A stretch of 64,000 bases of DNA from Roseibium limicola (GTDB lineage: Bacteria > Pseudomonadota > Alphaproteobacteria > Rhizobiales > Stappiaceae): positions 372,001 through 436,000 of the forward strand of contig NZ_JAFLNF010000001.1 of the NCBI RefSeq assembly GCF_017313085.1, given 5' to 3'. The notes under the pieces were generated by a model. It ran no database searches. It had not been told where the DNA came from and worked only from the letters and a program-made list of their open reading frames with translations. Below are positions 24,882 through 33,174 of this stretch, piece by piece. A program made the position numbers and the translations under genes. Position 1 is the first letter of the stretch, and the number at the start of each line of letters is the position of its first letter.

Positions 24882-25874
24882 TCAATACAGTATGCGATGG
24901 CAAAGGGTATCCGGATCCGAGAGAATGCTTGGGTAAACCGTAGCAAGGTCTTCGAATTTGGTTTCGCCAGAGATCAGGACATCAAGTCTGCCATCCAACA
25001 GAAGTTCCAGCGCCTTGGCCATGCGTCGGCTGAAATCCCAACGCGCCCGGCGCGAGGCAGGGATAGCTCCGACCTGAGAGCTGACGAGTTTGAGCCTGCG
25101 TGCATGGAAAGCGCCGCCCAGCATCAGCGCTATGGACGTTTCCCCATACCAGCTCGCCTCGACAATCCGGGCTTCCTGTCCCGCCATGTCGAGAGCCGCC
25201 GCCAAGGCCTCTCCGGAAGCAGAGGCATTGATGAGAATATCGAACGCACCAAAGCCGTCCACTTCGTGGCCAGCACCGGCAAATATGACATCGAGCTCCT
25301 CGGCAATGACCTGCCGCGATGACCTTGGATCAATCAGGATGACCTCTGAACCCGGGATCTGCGAAGCGAGATAAGCCACCAACGCGCCGACAACTCCAGC
25401 CCCGAAAACGGCAACACGGTCTCCCGGCAGAATTTCAGCATCCCAGACAATATTGAGCGCCGTTTCCATGTTCGCTGCCAACACAGCGCGCGCGGGTGTC
25501 AGCCCTTCAGGCAACGGCGTCACCTGAGTGGCGTCGACAACGAACCGATCCTGATGGGGATGCAGACAGAAAACATCACGCCCAACCAGCTCACGCGGTC
25601 CGGCCTCGACCTGCCCGACAACCGCATAGCCGTATTTGACGGGAAATCCGAAGTCACCTTCCATGTTCGGCCCGCGCATCCGCGCCCATTCGCTTTGCGG
25701 AACCTTTCCATTAAAAACAAGCGCCTCTGTCCCCCGGCTTATGCCGCTAAAATGCGTGCAGACCTGCACCTGGCCTGCAATCACCCGTCCCAACGGCTCA
25801 GCGCGCAGTTCACAGTCTTGAGCAGCAGGAAACCACAGGGCCGTTGCAGTCAGTCCCTCAGCAGCATGGATCAT
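24882..25874 (-). CDS. MDR-superfamily dehydrogenase (zinc-binding alcohol dehydrogenase-like)
   Basis: 330 residues. SGISRGTEALVFNGKVP replaces the usual GxCGTD region, as in BchC-like and related oxidoreductases, and the four structural-zinc Cys are missing. The nucleotide-binding motif is RVAVFGAGVVGALVAYLA (about 155-172), with the acidic end of strand 2 at LIDPRSS. It is the first gene of the four-gene minus-strand operon with the PTPS-like, GT4 and methyltransferase genes. A role as NAD(P)-dependent oxidoreductase on the cluster's intermediate is inferred. Confidence 0.8.
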   Translation of the reverse strand: MIHAAEGLTATALWFPAAQDCELRAEPLGRVIAGQVQVCTHFSGISRGTEALVFNGKVPQSEWARMRGPNMEGDFGFPVKYGYAVVGQVEAGPRELVGRDVFCLHPHQDRFVVDATQVTPLPEGLTPARAVLAANMETALNIVWDAEILPGDRVAVFGAGVVGALVAYLASQIPGSEVILIDPRSSRQVIAEELDVIFAGAGHEVDGFGAFDILINASASGEALAAALDMAGQEARIVEASWYGETSIALMLGGAFHARRLKLVSSQVGAIPASRRARWDFSRRMAKALELLLDGRLDVLISGETKFEDLATVYPSILSDPDTLCHRILY

Positions 25875-26135
25875 AACGGCAAGACCTACTCTCGTGTTTC
25901 ATAAGGCTTTTCTTGAAATTAGGTCATTTGCTCGACGATGCCATGCCTTACCAGCACCACAGGCACAGAAAATTTCACGGTGTTCAATTTTACCTGCCCT
26001 GCATCAACAGGTCATACCTCACATGTCATCCAGACGATGTGCTTTGCCGTAAAAACCGTCGAGACGTGATCACCAAATCATGAGAAGCGAACCAACCGCT
26101 TGAAAACTCAATGTGAGAAGCTGCAGAGTGGCCCA

Positions 26136-26930
26136 ATGACACAAGCGGAAGATTATCTGCCGACACTTGGCAAAAGCTCCTCTAAGACGCCCCCTTCCCC
26201 AGCGCTGCCTGCCTTGCGGCGCAATGCGATTGGCTGGCTCGGAGCCATTTTCCTTCTGGCCATCGGGGGCTATATCTATGTCGGCACGCACATGGCGCTC
26301 GGCACGCAGGTGATCCTCGCCGCAACAGCCGTGCTTGCCGTGATTTACGCGGTTGTGCTTTATGCCTTGCCACATCATCGTCACAGACGTTTCGGCGCGG
26401 CCAATCTTGTTACGGCCATCCGCGCAGCTCTTGTTTCGATGATTGGTGCGGCTTTCTTCTTCGCTGACGGCCTTCATCCAGCAGACCCGGCGATGTGGCC
26501 GCTATTGATGATGATCGCCTGTGCCCTGATCCTGGATGGCGTGGATGGCTATCTAGCCCGTGAGACCCGGCAAGTCTCGGACTTTGGCGCGCGCTTCGAC
26601 ATGGAACTCGACGCGCTTTTCATCCTGTTTCTGGCCGCTGCCGTCTATCTCATGGGCAAAGCCGGCATCTGGGTGCTGCTCATCGGCGTGATGCGCTATC
26701 TCTTTGTGCTCACCAGCTGCTTCGCCGCACGGCTCCGCAATCCACTTCCGCCGTCTTTCCGACGCAAGCTTGTCTGCGTGATCCAGGTCGCTGCGCTGTG
26801 CTTTGCGCTTGTTCCCTTTGTCACCTCACCCGTCAGCGACTTGATCTCGGCAACTGCCCTCGTCTTGCTGAGCTATTCCTTTGCCGTCGACATCACCAGT
26901 CTGCTGACCCGTCAGGCCGCGCAGGCATGA
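26136..26930 (+). CDS. CDP-alcohol phosphatidyltransferase family protein
   Basis: 264 residues from ATG at 26136 (a TTG at 26100 would add 12). The catalytic motif D(x2)DG(x2)AR(x8)G(x3)D(x3)D is complete in DGVDGYLARETRQVSDFGAR plus FDMELD (about 130-156). About six to eight helices surround it. Such enzymes move a phosphoalcohol from a CDP-alcohol to another alcohol, as in phospholipid head-group synthesis. The next gene, for an FkbM methyltransferase, overlaps its stop by four bases. The presence in this cluster suggests that the product is a phospholipid-like molecule. Confidence 0.88.
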   Translation: MTQAEDYLPTLGKSSSKTPPSPALPALRRNAIGWLGAIFLLAIGGYIYVGTHMALGTQVILAATAVLAVIYAVVLYALPHHRHRRFGAANLVTAIRAALVSMIGAAFFFADGLHPADPAMWPLLMMIACALILDGVDGYLARETRQVSDFGARFDMELDALFILFLAAAVYLMGKAGIWVLLIGVMRYLFVLTSCFAARLRNPLPPSFRRKLVCVIQVAALCFALVPFVTSPVSDLISATALVLLSYSFAVDITSLLTRQAAQA

Positions 26931-27679
26931 CCCATCTGAACCGGCTTTCACAGACCTTCGGTCTTCTACGATCAGTGCTGATCTACTATGGACAGCCCTG
27001 GCGACGGCGTGATTTGAAGCGCTTCTACCGCAACTTGATTTCCCCCGGAGACCTGGTCTTCGATATCGGGGCGCATGTCGGAAGCCGCAGCAAAACCCTT
27101 CTCAGCCTTGGAGCAGATGTTGTAGCCATCGAGCCCCAACCCGTCTTTGCCGCCTTTCTGAAGCGGCATTTCTCTGGCCAGCTCAAGGCACTGGAACAAG
27201 TCGCCGTCGGCCCTTGCTCTGGAAACGTCACGCTGCAGATCTCCTCGAGACATCCGACCGTCACCAGCATATCTCGTGAGTTTGTCTCGACCGTAAGCCA
27301 GTCCTCCGACTTTCGAAAAGTCGTCTGGGACCGTGAGATAAACGTTCCGATGGTCACACTCTCCCAGTTGATCACCCGCCATGGCAAACCTGCCTTTTGC
27401 AAGATCGACGTCGAAGGTGCAGAAGCCCACATCCTCCAAGGATTGGACCAGCCCTTGAAGCTTATCGCCTTTGAGTATGTGCCCGCTGCGAAGTCTATCG
27501 CCGTCGACTGCATTCAACGTCTTGAAGCCCTCGGCCCCTATCGCTTCAACCGGGTGACTGGAGAACGACACAAGTTTGCTCAAGCCGACTGGGTTGATGG
27601 TAGCCAAATCCGGGATTTCCTGTCAGCCCTGCGCGAGCAAGATCCGTCCGGTGACATTTATGCCCAGCTGGAGGCGTGA
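26927..27679 (+). CDS. FkbM-family SAM methyltransferase
   Basis: 250 residues starting at the ATG that overlaps the preceding stop (ATGA at 26927-26930). Motif I is DLVFDIGAHVGSRSKTLLSL (about 40-59), with VVAIEPQPVFAAFLKRHF as the acidic strand-2 region and KIDVEGAEAHILQGLDQPLK as the FkbM-specific block. FkbM enzymes O-methylate sugars, polyketides or glycolipids. It ends 13 bases before the stop of the convergent flippase-like gene. Confidence 0.87.
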   Translation: MTHLNRLSQTFGLLRSVLIYYGQPWRRRDLKRFYRNLISPGDLVFDIGAHVGSRSKTLLSLGADVVAIEPQPVFAAFLKRHFSGQLKALEQVAVGPCSGNVTLQISSRHPTVTSISREFVSTVSQSSDFRKVVWDREINVPMVTLSQLITRHGKPAFCKIDVEGAEAHILQGLDQPLKLIAFEYVPAAKSIAVDCIQRLEALGPYRFNRVTGERHKFAQADWVDGSQIRDFLSALREQDPSGDIYAQLEA

Positions 27680-27692
27680 ATTCATGCCCCGC

Positions 27693-28655
27693 TCAAGTCT
27701 TGCCGAGACGCCCTCGCCAAACATCGCATATCATCAACACGAGCGCCGGAAAACCGCCGCTTACGAGCGAAAAAATGCCGTAAAGCAGACTTGCCGCCAC
27801 CCCTTGCTCCGGCGAATAGCCGAAGATTGGCCAAAGCGCTGCCGCCGCCATTTCACGTGTTCCCCATCCGCCAACGCTGGCCGGGATCAACATGGTCAGC
27901 AAGCTCAAGGGCACGATGGTTATGCAGGCTATGACGGAAAGCGGCGCCCCGACTGCATGAGATGCAATTGCGAACGTCATCACATAGGTCAGGACAATGA
28001 GGCTGCTCAGCCCAACCTGAACCGCCAAGGCTTTTCGATGCCAGAAAACTTCCAGCAAGTCTTCCCGCATTCCAGACAACCGAGAGCTTGTAGACTTTCG
28101 AAACACGGCGAAGCAGGCGCCAGACGCGACGCTCAAAAAACCGGCGACGATCAAGGCGATTTCCGTCGCCCCAACAGGCAGTCTCTCGGCAAGCACCAAC
28201 GGCCAGGCGAAAAGACCCAAGCCGATCAGAAGCACGAAGGCGAGTTGACCGGAGACACGCTCCAGGACAATCGCAGAGGCCGGACGTTTCCAGCCACTTG
28301 GCCCAGCCTGCCTCTGGCGGTAGGCCCGCACAACGTCGCCAGCGACACCTCCTGGCAAGATCTGGTTCAAGCTGCTGCCGATGTAATATTCGTGCAGGGC
28401 TTCTCCCAACGGCAGATCCAGATTAAGCCGTCTCGCCGTAAACCGCCAACGCAGAGCGGAGAGCAAGATTTGAAGCTGAACAACCACGAAGGCAGCGCCA
28501 AGTGCGCGTATCGAAACAGCCGAAAGCGCGGTCCAGACGGCGCCAATATCGACAAACGCCGCGATTGCCGCCAGCAGCCCGAGACTGAGAGCAATCGGAA
28601 GAACCCCAAGTTTCAGCAAAGACACGTCGTCCTTTTCTTCGCGCCCTCGGGCCAT
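27693..28655 (-). CDS. LPG-synthase-TM/flippase-like integral membrane protein
   Basis: 320 residues with about eight hydrophobic helices and the hallmarks of the lysylphosphatidylglycerol_synthase_TM (UPF0104/AglD-like) family: LSALRWRFTARRLNLDLPLG, IGSSLNQILPGGVAGDVVRA, VLERVSGQLAFVLLIGLG and ASVGGWGTREMAAAALW. No aminoacyl-transferase domain is attached. The family is associated with moving lipids or polyprenyl-linked glycans across membranes. Its start lies only 26 bases from that of the divergent sulfatase gene, so promoters must lie inside the genes or a start is later. In this cluster it is the likely translocator. Confidence 0.85.
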   Translation of the reverse strand: MARGREEKDDVSLLKLGVLPIALSLGLLAAIAAFVDIGAVWTALSAVSIRALGAAFVVVQLQILLSALRWRFTARRLNLDLPLGEALHEYYIGSSLNQILPGGVAGDVVRAYRQRQAGPSGWKRPASAIVLERVSGQLAFVLLIGLGLFAWPLVLAERLPVGATEIALIVAGFLSVASGACFAVFRKSTSSRLSGMREDLLEVFWHRKALAVQVGLSSLIVLTYVMTFAIASHAVGAPLSVIACITIVPLSLLTMLIPASVGGWGTREMAAAALWPIFGYSPEQGVAASLLYGIFSLVSGGFPALVLMICDVWRGRLGKT

Positions 28656-28681
28656 CAGATCCGAGCAGAGCTCGAACCTAC

Positions 28682-30364
28682 ATGACCATTTGGATTGATG
28701 ACAGCAAGGCCCATCGCAAGCCTTATTGGAAGCTTGTTAGCGCGGTTCTTCTTTATCTACTCATCGGAATAAGCGCACTGAACCTGCCAGATCACCCGGC
28801 AGGCTTAAGCTGGAGTGCTTTTTTGCGGCTCCCCCTTGAGATTCCACTAATCGCGCTCGCCTTGCTATTCTTTCCGCGTCCTGGGGCGAAGCTGCTTAGC
28901 ATTCTTTTCGCGCTGGTGGTTTTCACTTTGCTCTTCCTGAAACTCGCCGATTACGGGGCACAAGCCGCGCTGCAGCGAGATGTGAACCCTTATCTGGACT
29001 TTCACCTGATCAGGAACGGCTGGAACTTCGCCTCCGGCGCCTTCGGACGCATTGCGGCGGGCCTTGGTATCGCAGCAGTTCTCGGGCTTTTTCTCTCGCT
29101 ATTCGCGAGCTTTGTCTGGGCCCAACGGCAGATTTCGGACTTTCCAAGCCCAAGACGAAATCTTGCCATCGGTATCGTCACGGTGCTTCTCGCCCTTGGA
29201 CTGGCACTCTGGGCGATAGGTCCCGGCGGCTTGGCTCCAGGCAACGCCCACGCCCGAACATATGATTATCTCGACCGACGGCTGACCCTCATTACCCGAT
29301 CGATTGTCGATCTGCATAGCTTCGAAACCACTCTGGAAAGCCGAAGTGATGTGGCAAGCCGTCCAGATCTGTTCCAGGCGATCAAGGGCCGCGATGTGGT
29401 GCTGATCTTCGTGGAATCATATGGGCGCAGCGCAGTCGAGGATCCTGCCTATGCAGGACTGATCCGCCCCAGGTTGGCGCGAGCCGAAGCTCAGCTGGCG
29501 CAGGCTGGATTTTCCAGCGCCACCACCTGGCTGACGTCACCAACCGTCGGCGGCATGAGCTGGCTCGCACATGGCACCTTGCTCTCCGGGCTGAATGTCG
29601 ACAGTCAGGCGCGCTACGACCTCTTGATGCGCAGCACCCGCCCCAGTCTCAATCGGATCTTCGCCGATGCCGGCTGGCAAACTTCAGCCGTGATGCCGGC
29701 GATCACCATGGAGTGGCCGGAAGCCGCCTATTTCGGCTATGATCAGATCTTCGCGTCCGACGACCTCGGGTATCGTGGCAAGCCCTTCAACTGGGTGACA
29801 ATGCCCGATCAATATACCTTGAGTGCCTTCGAAACCCGCGTCCGCAGGCTAGCACACGCCAGATCCCAAGCGGTCATGAGCGAGATCGCCTTGATCTCCA
29901 GCCACGCCCCCTGGACGCCTATTCCCGAGCTGATCGACTGGCAGCATGTCGGCGATGGCACGATCTTCAATAGTCAGGCGGAACGTGGCGACCCGCCAGC
30001 GGTGGTCTGGTCTGACCCGGCAAGGGTTCAGCGTCAGTACATTAAGGCCGTCGACTATTCGCTGCAGACCATCGCGGACTATATCGCCCGCTTTGGGGAA
30101 GATGCGATTTTCATTGTGCTCGGCGACCATCAGCCGGCCGCGATCATCACCGGCCTGCACGCTTCCCGTGCCGTGCCGCTTCATATCATCAGCCAGGACA
30201 AGGCGTTGGTTGACCGCTTTCAGTCGACCGGTTTCACCTCCGGCATGACCCCAGACCGCGACACACCAGAGCATCCCATGCACTCCATGCGCGACCGGCT
30301 GATCACCGCGTTCAGCAAGAACGGTGAGCCGGAAACGCTGAACGCGGAATCAGAAGCTGAATGA
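28682..30364 (+). CDS. Membrane sulfatase/phosphoglycerol-transferase-like protein
   Basis: 560 residues. Four or five helices occupy about residues 18-185, followed by an extracytoplasmic alkaline-phosphatase-superfamily domain. DVVLIFVESYGRSAVED (about 240-256) holds the first metal site, SPTVGGMSWLAHGTLLSG (about 283-300) the nucleophile region, and FIVLGDHQPAAII (about 478-490) the Asp-His metal pair. The layout is that of LtaS/OpgB/EptA-like enzymes that transfer phosphoglycerol or phosphoethanolamine to exported lipids or glycans. No formylglycine motif (CxPSR) is seen, so a true sulfatase is less likely. It would decorate the cluster product at the periplasmic face. Confidence 0.85.
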   Translation: MTIWIDDSKAHRKPYWKLVSAVLLYLLIGISALNLPDHPAGLSWSAFLRLPLEIPLIALALLFFPRPGAKLLSILFALVVFTLLFLKLADYGAQAALQRDVNPYLDFHLIRNGWNFASGAFGRIAAGLGIAAVLGLFLSLFASFVWAQRQISDFPSPRRNLAIGIVTVLLALGLALWAIGPGGLAPGNAHARTYDYLDRRLTLITRSIVDLHSFETTLESRSDVASRPDLFQAIKGRDVVLIFVESYGRSAVEDPAYAGLIRPRLARAEAQLAQAGFSSATTWLTSPTVGGMSWLAHGTLLSGLNVDSQARYDLLMRSTRPSLNRIFADAGWQTSAVMPAITMEWPEAAYFGYDQIFASDDLGYRGKPFNWVTMPDQYTLSAFETRVRRLAHARSQAVMSEIALISSHAPWTPIPELIDWQHVGDGTIFNSQAERGDPPAVVWSDPARVQRQYIKAVDYSLQTIADYIARFGEDAIFIVLGDHQPAAIITGLHASRAVPLHIISQDKALVDRFQSTGFTSGMTPDRDTPEHPMHSMRDRLITAFSKNGEPETLNAESEAE

Positions 30365-30370
30365 ACGACA

Positions 30371-32170
30371 TCAGCTCTGCGCCACCAGGTGACGGTCTCC
30401 GAGGTCGAGAAACTGTACCCGTTCGACATCATGACCCAGCGGCATGATCGGGGACGGGATTTCACCGCTCGGGACCTCGAACACCCCCCGGCGTAGCGCC
30501 GGATCAGGGATCGGAACGGCCTTCATCAACTTGCGCGTATAGGGATGTTGGGGGTTTTCGAAGATCTGTCGGCGTGTGCCCATCTCGACGATCTGGCCGA
30601 TATACATGACCGCAACCCGGTGCGAGACCTGTTCCACAACAGCCATGTCGTGCGAGATGAAGAGATAGGCCAGCCCCATCTCCTCCTGAAGCTCTTTCAG
30701 AAGATCCAGCACTTGCGCCTGCACCGAGACATCCAGGGCCGAGACGCTTTCATCCGCAATGATCACCTTCGGCGACAAGGCCAGTGCGCGGGCAATACAG
30801 ATGCGCTGCCGCTGACCGCCGGAGAACTCATGCGGGTGCCGTCTCATCTGATCCGGTGTCAGGCCGACACGGTGGAACAGTCCGGCCACCCGGTCTTGCA
30901 ATTCCTGTCCCTTTGCCAAACCGTGAATGATCAGCGGTTCGCCGACCAGATCCCCGACAGTCATCCGCGGATCAAGCGAGGCGTAGGGATCCTGAAACAC
31001 CATCTGCAGGTTTCGTCGGTAAGCACGATCCGCTGCCGCCGTCTTGGCTTTCACCACATGCTCGCCAGAAACCCTGATGGAGCCCTCCCAGGGCACCAGG
31101 TTCATCAGCGCCTTGCCGATGGTCGACTTGCCACAACCGCTTTCTCCGACCAGCCCGAGCGTTTCACCGCGCGCCAGCTCGAAGCTGACGCCTTCGACCG
31201 CGTGAACGCGCGAGACAACCCGGTTGAGAACGCCGCCCTTCAGATCGAAACGCACCGTCAGGTCATCAACCTCCAGCACCTTTGCAGAAAGCATGTCACC
31301 GGCATGGACATTGGCCGGGTCCTTCCCTGCCATCGCACCGAGTTTGGGCACAGCAGCGAGAAGCTCCGCCGTATAAGGATCGCGCGGATTCTCAAACAAC
31401 GGCAGCACGTCATTGTCTTCGACGATCTTGCCGTGCTGCATGACAATCACCCGGTCGGCCATTTCGGCGACAACACCCATGTCATGGGTGATCAGAATGA
31501 TCGCGGTGCCGGTTTCCTTCTGCAGGTCCCGCATCAGCTGCAGGATCTGTGCCTGGATGGTCACATCGAGCGCTGTGGTTGGCTCATCGGCAATCAGCAC
31601 CTTCGGATGGCAGGCGAGCGCCATCGCGATCATCACCCGCTGACGCATGCCACCGGACAACTCATGCGGATACTGCGTCATGCGGCGCTCGGGCTCAGAC
31701 AGGCGCACGGCTTTCATGGCGTCCAAAGCCCGCCGATCCGCCTCCCGGCGCGAGACGCTTTCATGCGCCAGAACCGCTTCACGCAGTTGCCGTCCTATGG
31801 TCAGAACCGGATTGAGCGAGGTCATCGGCTCCTGAAAGATCATGGCAATATCATCACCACGCACGGAGCGCATCTCGCTCTCTCTCAACCCGGTCAGCTC
31901 ACGCTCCCCCAGATGGATCGATCCACCGGCGACCCGCGCCATCGGCTCCGGCAAAAGCCCCATGATCGACAACGCCGTCATCGACTTGCCCGACCCGGAC
32001 TCGCCGGCAATGCAGATGGTCTCGCCTTCATGCAGGTCAAAGCTCAAGCCGTCGACGACGATCTTCTGGCCGTTCGGCGTTGCCACGGCGGTCTTGAGCT
32101 CGCGAACGCTCAAAACGGTCTTGGCGGTCGTGCTGGCGGCGGACATTGACTGGCTCATGCGGGAGAACAT
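30371..32170 (-). CDS. Peptide/amide-type ABC transporter ATPase, fused DppD-DppF form
   Basis: 599 residues with two complete ATPase domains. The first (about 15-270) has [16 protein letters not shown], signature [14 protein letters not shown] and [15 protein letters not shown]. The second (about 305-560) has [30 protein letters not shown] and [15 protein letters not shown]. After each comes the C-terminal oligopeptide-type extension ([24 protein letters not shown]). One gene thus replaces the usual D and F subunits. It is the last gene of the amide operon, 51 bases after the formamidase stop and just beyond a strong terminator, so its expression may be reduced or controlled separately. Confidence 0.95.
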   Translation of the reverse strand: MFSRMSQSMSAASTTAKTVLSVRELKTAVATPNGQKIVVDGLSFDLHEGETICIAGESGSGKSMTALSIMGLLPEPMARVAGGSIHLGERELTGLRESEMRSVRGDDIAMIFQEPMTSLNPVLTIGRQLREAVLAHESVSRREADRRALDAMKAVRLSEPERRMTQYPHELSGGMRQRVMIAMALACHPKVLIADEPTTALDVTIQAQILQLMRDLQKETGTAIILITHDMGVVAEMADRVIVMQHGKIVEDNDVLPLFENPRDPYTAELLAAVPKLGAMAGKDPANVHAGDMLSAKVLEVDDLTVRFDLKGGVLNRVVSRVHAVEGVSFELARGETLGLVGESGCGKSTIGKALMNLVPWEGSIRVSGEHVVKAKTAAADRAYRRNLQMVFQDPYASLDPRMTVGDLVGEPLIIHGLAKGQELQDRVAGLFHRVGLTPDQMRRHPHEFSGGQRQRICIARALALSPKVIIADESVSALDVSVQAQVLDLLKELQEEMGLAYLFISHDMAVVEQVSHRVAVMYIGQIVEMGTRRQIFENPQHPYTRKLMKAVPIPDPALRRGVFEVPSGEIPSPIMPLGHDVERVQFLDLGDRHLVAQS

Positions 32171-32185
32171 CTCTGAATTTCAAAA

Positions 32186-32212
32186 CAAAAAAGGCCGGGC
32201 CGCAGCCCGGCC
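32186..32212 (-). terminator. Intrinsic terminator between formamidase and ABC ATPase genes
   Basis: On the minus strand GGCCGGGC pairs with GCCCGGCC around a TGCG loop and six U follow (A-run at 32187-32192). It would stop most transcripts before the last gene of the operon. Confidence 0.8.
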
Positions 32213-32220
32213 AGTTGGGG

Positions 32221-33174
32221 TTAGTTCAACACCACTTTCGGGAAATAGAACGACACCACCCAATTGGGCGCATCGACGATTTCCGAAATGCGTAGGTCAC
32301 CACAGACCGAGCAGAGCATGTAAGCTTCCACTGCAGAATAGTTGTGACGCGCGCACAGCAGGTCGATCATGTTGGAGACAGCCGCCTGGGCCCCCTCATA
32401 CAGATCGGACCCGATGCCTGTCGTGACTTCGTAGCCCATCTCGTCGAGGTGGCGCGTCACGGGACCAGGGGTCTCGAAACGCGGCATCTTGAGATTGGCA
32501 CCCTTGATCAGGTCCAGCTCGACAACCGTGTTCATCGGGCTTTCAATCGCCGTTCCACAGACTTCGCCGTCGCCCTGCGCAGCATGGGTGTCACCGATGG
32601 AAAACAGGGCGCCCGCCACTTCCACCGGAAGATACAGGGTTGTTCCCGCGGCAAGATCACGAATGTCGAGGTTCCCGCCAACGCGCCGTGGCGGCACGAT
32701 GGAGTGCAAACCCGCTTCAGCAGGCGCAACACCAATGGTCCCGGCAAATGGCTTCAACGGCACCTTGCCGAACGGGGCAAAGGCCGATGTTCCCAGCTTG
32801 TCCTTGTCGTAGGACCAGACATGGAGCGCAGGCTCCTTGAACTGATCCGCCAACAGGCCGAAACCGGGTATATTCGCCGTCCAGCCAAAGCCGGAGGGCT
32901 TGAACTCGTGGATCTTCACCACAAGCGCATCCCCCGGTTCCGCCCCATCCACATAGATGGGGCCATTGACCGGATTGATCTTGCCGAAGTCCATGTCGGC
33001 AACGTCCTGAACGGTGCTGTCCGGGGTCAATTGACCGGCGGAGCTGTCCAGACATTCAAACTCCAGGACGGTGCCCGGAGCCACCTTTTCGGTCGGGGCA
33101 AACGAGTTGTCCCAACCGAAATGGTGCTGAGCCGCATGGATCGTATATGCGGCGGCCTTGCAGTTACTGCACAT
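32221..33174 (-). CDS. Acetamidase/formamidase (FmdA/AmdA family)
   Basis: 317 residues from ATG at 33174; a longer frame exists but lies inside the upstream gene. Family blocks seen are HHFGWDNSFAPTEKVAPGTV, NPVNGPIYVDGAEPGDALVV, SIGDTHAAQGDGEVCGTAIE and YEGAQAAVSNMIDLLCARHN, including the conserved His/Glu/Asp of the metal site. It hydrolyses short amides to the acid and ammonia in the cytoplasm. The start overlaps the binding-protein stop by 11 bases. With the transporter and the AmiC/AmiR-like regulators, this defines an amide uptake and hydrolysis operon. Confidence 0.92.
   Translation of the reverse strand: MCSNCKAAAYTIHAAQHHFGWDNSFAPTEKVAPGTVLEFECLDSSAGQLTPDSTVQDVADMDFGKINPVNGPIYVDGAEPGDALVVKIHEFKPSGFGWTANIPGFGLLADQFKEPALHVWSYDKDKLGTSAFAPFGKVPLKPFAGTIGVAPAEAGLHSIVPPRRVGGNLDIRDLAAGTTLYLPVEVAGALFSIGDTHAAQGDGEVCGTAIESPMNTVVELDLIKGANLKMPRFETPGPVTRHLDEMGYEVTTGIGSDLYEGAQAAVSNMIDLLCARHNYSAVEAYMLCSVCGDLRISEIVDAPNWVVSFYFPKVVLN

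Noticed and set aside
30545..32149. 534-codon plus-strand frame opposite the fused ABC ATPase
   Set aside because: Shadow of two well-conserved ATPase domains on the minus strand.
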